This document shows positions 62,618 to 64,000 of a stretch of 64,000 nt of DNA, one piece after another. Position numbers and translations under genes: made by a program. A model generated the notes under the pieces. The model was not told where the DNA came from and did no database searches. It worked only from the letters and a program-made list of their open reading frames with translations. Position 1 is the stretch's first letter. Every line of letters starts with the position of its first letter. Source of the stretch: Granulicella tundricola MP5ACTX9 (lineage in GTDB: Bacteria > Acidobacteriota > Terriglobia > Terriglobales > Acidobacteriaceae); assembly GCF_000178975.2 (NCBI RefSeq), contig NC_015064.1, positions 4,154,001-4,218,000 on the forward strand. Direction: 5' to 3'.

Positions 62618-64000
62618 AGAGCTTCAGCACGAACGATGTGGTGGATGTAGTGGTGATCGGTACTGGCGCGGGCGGCGCACCCGTGATGGCGACGCTGGCT
62701 GAGGCGGGGCTTTCGGTGGTTGCGCTGGAGGCCGGGCGCTGGTGGGACCCGGCAAAGGATTTCGCAGCCGACGAGGTGCAGATGTCCGAGCTCTACTGGC
62801 TGGACGAACGCATCAGCGCAGGTGAGACGCCGACAGCCTTCGGGGGCAACAACAGCGGGACGGGCGTGGGCGGCTCCATGCTGCACTGGGGTGCGTATGC
62901 TCCGCGTGCGGATGAGCGGGACCTGAAGCTGAAGACGGACTCCGGGCTGGGCGTGGATTTTCCGCTGGACTATGCGGAGCTGAAGCCGATCTATGAGGAG
63001 CTCGATCGCTTCATGGGGGTCTCCGGGCCGACGCCTTATCCGTGGAATGAGAGCAGGCAGTTTCCGTTGGGGCCCATCGCGTTGAATGCGCCGGCGCTGG
63101 CGATGCAGAAGGGGTTCGCCGCGCTTGGGATCAGGACGGCTGAGGCGCCCATCGCTGCTGTCTCAGCGAAGTACACGCAGCCGGGGTATGCGGAGCGGCA
63201 GCCTTGTGTGGGGTGTGGATTTTGTCACCAAGGGTGCGTATTCAATGGGGCCAAGGGCAGCATGGACGTGACCTGGTTGCCGCGCGCTCTCGCTGCGGGA
63301 GTGGAGATCAGGCCGGACAGCTTTGTGCATCAGATTGAGCTCGATGCCAAAGGAGAGGTCTCGGCGGTGGTCTATCGCACGAAGAGTGAAGACCATAGGC
63401 AACGATGCAAGGCTGTGTTCCTCTGCGCGGGTGCGGTGGAGACGCCTCGGTTGCTGCTGCACACGGGACTTGCGAACTCCTCCGGGCAGGTGGGACGGAA
63501 CTTCATGGCGCACGTCGCGACGCAGGCCTGGGGTACGTTTGCGCCGGAGATGCGGATGAACAAGGGCTTCCCTGCGTCGCTAATCTCAGAGGAGATGATG
63601 CGGCCTGCGGACGCGGACTTTGTGGGCGGCTACCTGGTGCAGCCTCTGGGCGTGGTGCCGGTGACCTTTGCGAAGCAGGTTGCGCGAGGGCGTGGGCTTT
63701 GGGGTCAGGCGCTGGTGGACTACCTGGACCAGTACAACCACATTGCAGGGATTGGGATTAACGGCGACTGCCTGCCGTATAACGGCAACTACCTTGAGCT
63801 TTCAGACGAGGCGGATCAGCGCGACGGCATCGGCATGCCCAAGCCGCTCATCCACTTCAGCTACGGCGAAAACGAAAAACGCATGAGTGAGCATGGAGCG
63901 AAGCTGATGACCTCGGCGTGGGAGGCTGCAGGCGCGACCGATATTTGGACCTTCGAGCGCTCGGCCCACACCATCGGCACCTGCCGTATGGGCGACGACC
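62614..64000 (+). CDS. GMC-family FAD dehydrogenase (gluconate/sorbitol dehydrogenase-type large subunit), 5' part
   Basis: From GTG 62614, which overlaps the TGA of the previous gene (GTGA), the frame is open to the right edge, at least 462 residues. The FAD-binding VVIGTGAGGAPVMATLAE is at the N-terminus. The motif CVGCGFCHQGCVFNGAKGS gives four cysteines (C-x2-C-x2-C-x3-C) like those that hold the iron-sulfur cluster of FAD-dependent glucose/gluconate dehydrogenases. AAGGAG lies 11 nt upstream. Coupled translation with the subunit-3 fusion suggests one complex. The C-terminus is outside the window. Confidence 0.88.
   Translation, partial: MKSFSTNDVVDVVVIGTGAGGAPVMATLAEAGLSVVALEAGRWWDPAKDFAADEVQMSELYWLDERISAGETPTAFGGNNSGTGVGGSMLHWGAYAPRADERDLKLKTDSGLGVDFPLDYAELKPIYEELDRFMGVSGPTPYPWNESRQFPLGPIALNAPALAMQKGFAALGIRTAEAPIAAVSAKYTQPGYAERQPCVGCGFCHQGCVFNGAKGSMDVTWLPRALAAGVEIRPDSFVHQIELDAKGEVSAVVYRTKSEDHRQRCKAVFLCAGAVETPRLLLHTGLANSSGQVGRNFMAHVATQAWGTFAPEMRMNKGFPASLISEEMMRPADADFVGGYLVQPLGVVPVTFAKQVARGRGLWGQALVDYLDQYNHIAGIGINGDCLPYNGNYLELSDEADQRDGIGMPKPLIHFSYGENEKRMSEHGAKLMTSAWEAAGATDIWTFERSAHTIGTCRMGDD

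Overview
The window looks like chromosomal DNA of a high-GC, diderm acidobacterium of the Terriglobales/Acidobacteriaceae type (Granulicella, Terriglobus or Edaphobacter-like). The reasons are two very large Oar-like TonB-dependent receptors with a carboxypeptidase-regulatory-like N-terminal domain, a full outer-membrane assembly set (BamA, LptD, SurA-like PPIase), several acidobacterial-style VWA, PEGA and exported proteins, and short dispersed hairpin repeats that recur between genes. The assignment is by family resemblance only; no 16S rRNA gene is present.

Layout. 1-947: start of a TadG-like pilus-assembly gene running off the left edge. 1.3-8.8 kb: two divergent Oar-like receptors. 9-11.9 kb: gyrA with a strong terminator and a run of short repeats. 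12.2-17.2 kb: a lower-GC island carrying a SIR2-STAND gene (an antiphage-defence architecture) and a short overlapping ORF downstream, each broken by one copy of the same IS5-family element. 17.3-35.8 kb: exported and cytochrome-like proteins, an M15-like peptidase, bamA, a Na+/H+ antiporter, an RDD protein, lptD, a cytochrome P460-type protein, a TetR/SDR divergent pair, a DsbA-like thiol protein and a SurA-like lipoprotein. 35.9-45.6 kb: the ISC iron-sulfur assembly system in the order iscR-iscS-iscU-iscA-hscB ... hscA-fdx, all on the minus strand but split by DUF2076, P450, DinB and VOC genes. 45.7-53.4 kb: pgsA-like synthase, tRNA-Val(GAC), rpmB, a 700-bp non-coding stretch, msrB, ridA, a LysM protein, a VWA protein, a PanE-like reductase and a prolyl oligopeptidase. 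53.5-61.1 kb: bifunctional relA/spoT, then the minus-strand nucleotide operon dut-purL-purF-DUF2218. 61.3-64 kb: an alpha/beta-hydrolase fused to a gluconate-2-dehydrogenase subunit-3 domain, translationally overlapped with a GMC flavoprotein that runs off the right edge.

The most interesting locus is the island at 12.2-17.2 kb. Removing each IS with one copy of its 4-bp target duplication (CTAA and CTAG) restores two uninterrupted reading frames: an 806-residue SIR2-STAND protein whose SIR2 and Walker motifs are all intact, and a 72-codon ORF overlapping its stop by 23 bp. The locus therefore reads as a two-gene defence operon inactivated by two independent insertions.

Other points worth a second look are the split ISC operon, the hydrolase/dehydrogenase-subunit fusion, an abrupt composition change inside purL, a remnant of a YeiH-type transporter, a promoter covered by inverted repeats between the TetR and SDR genes, and a long inverted repeat between msrB and ridA.
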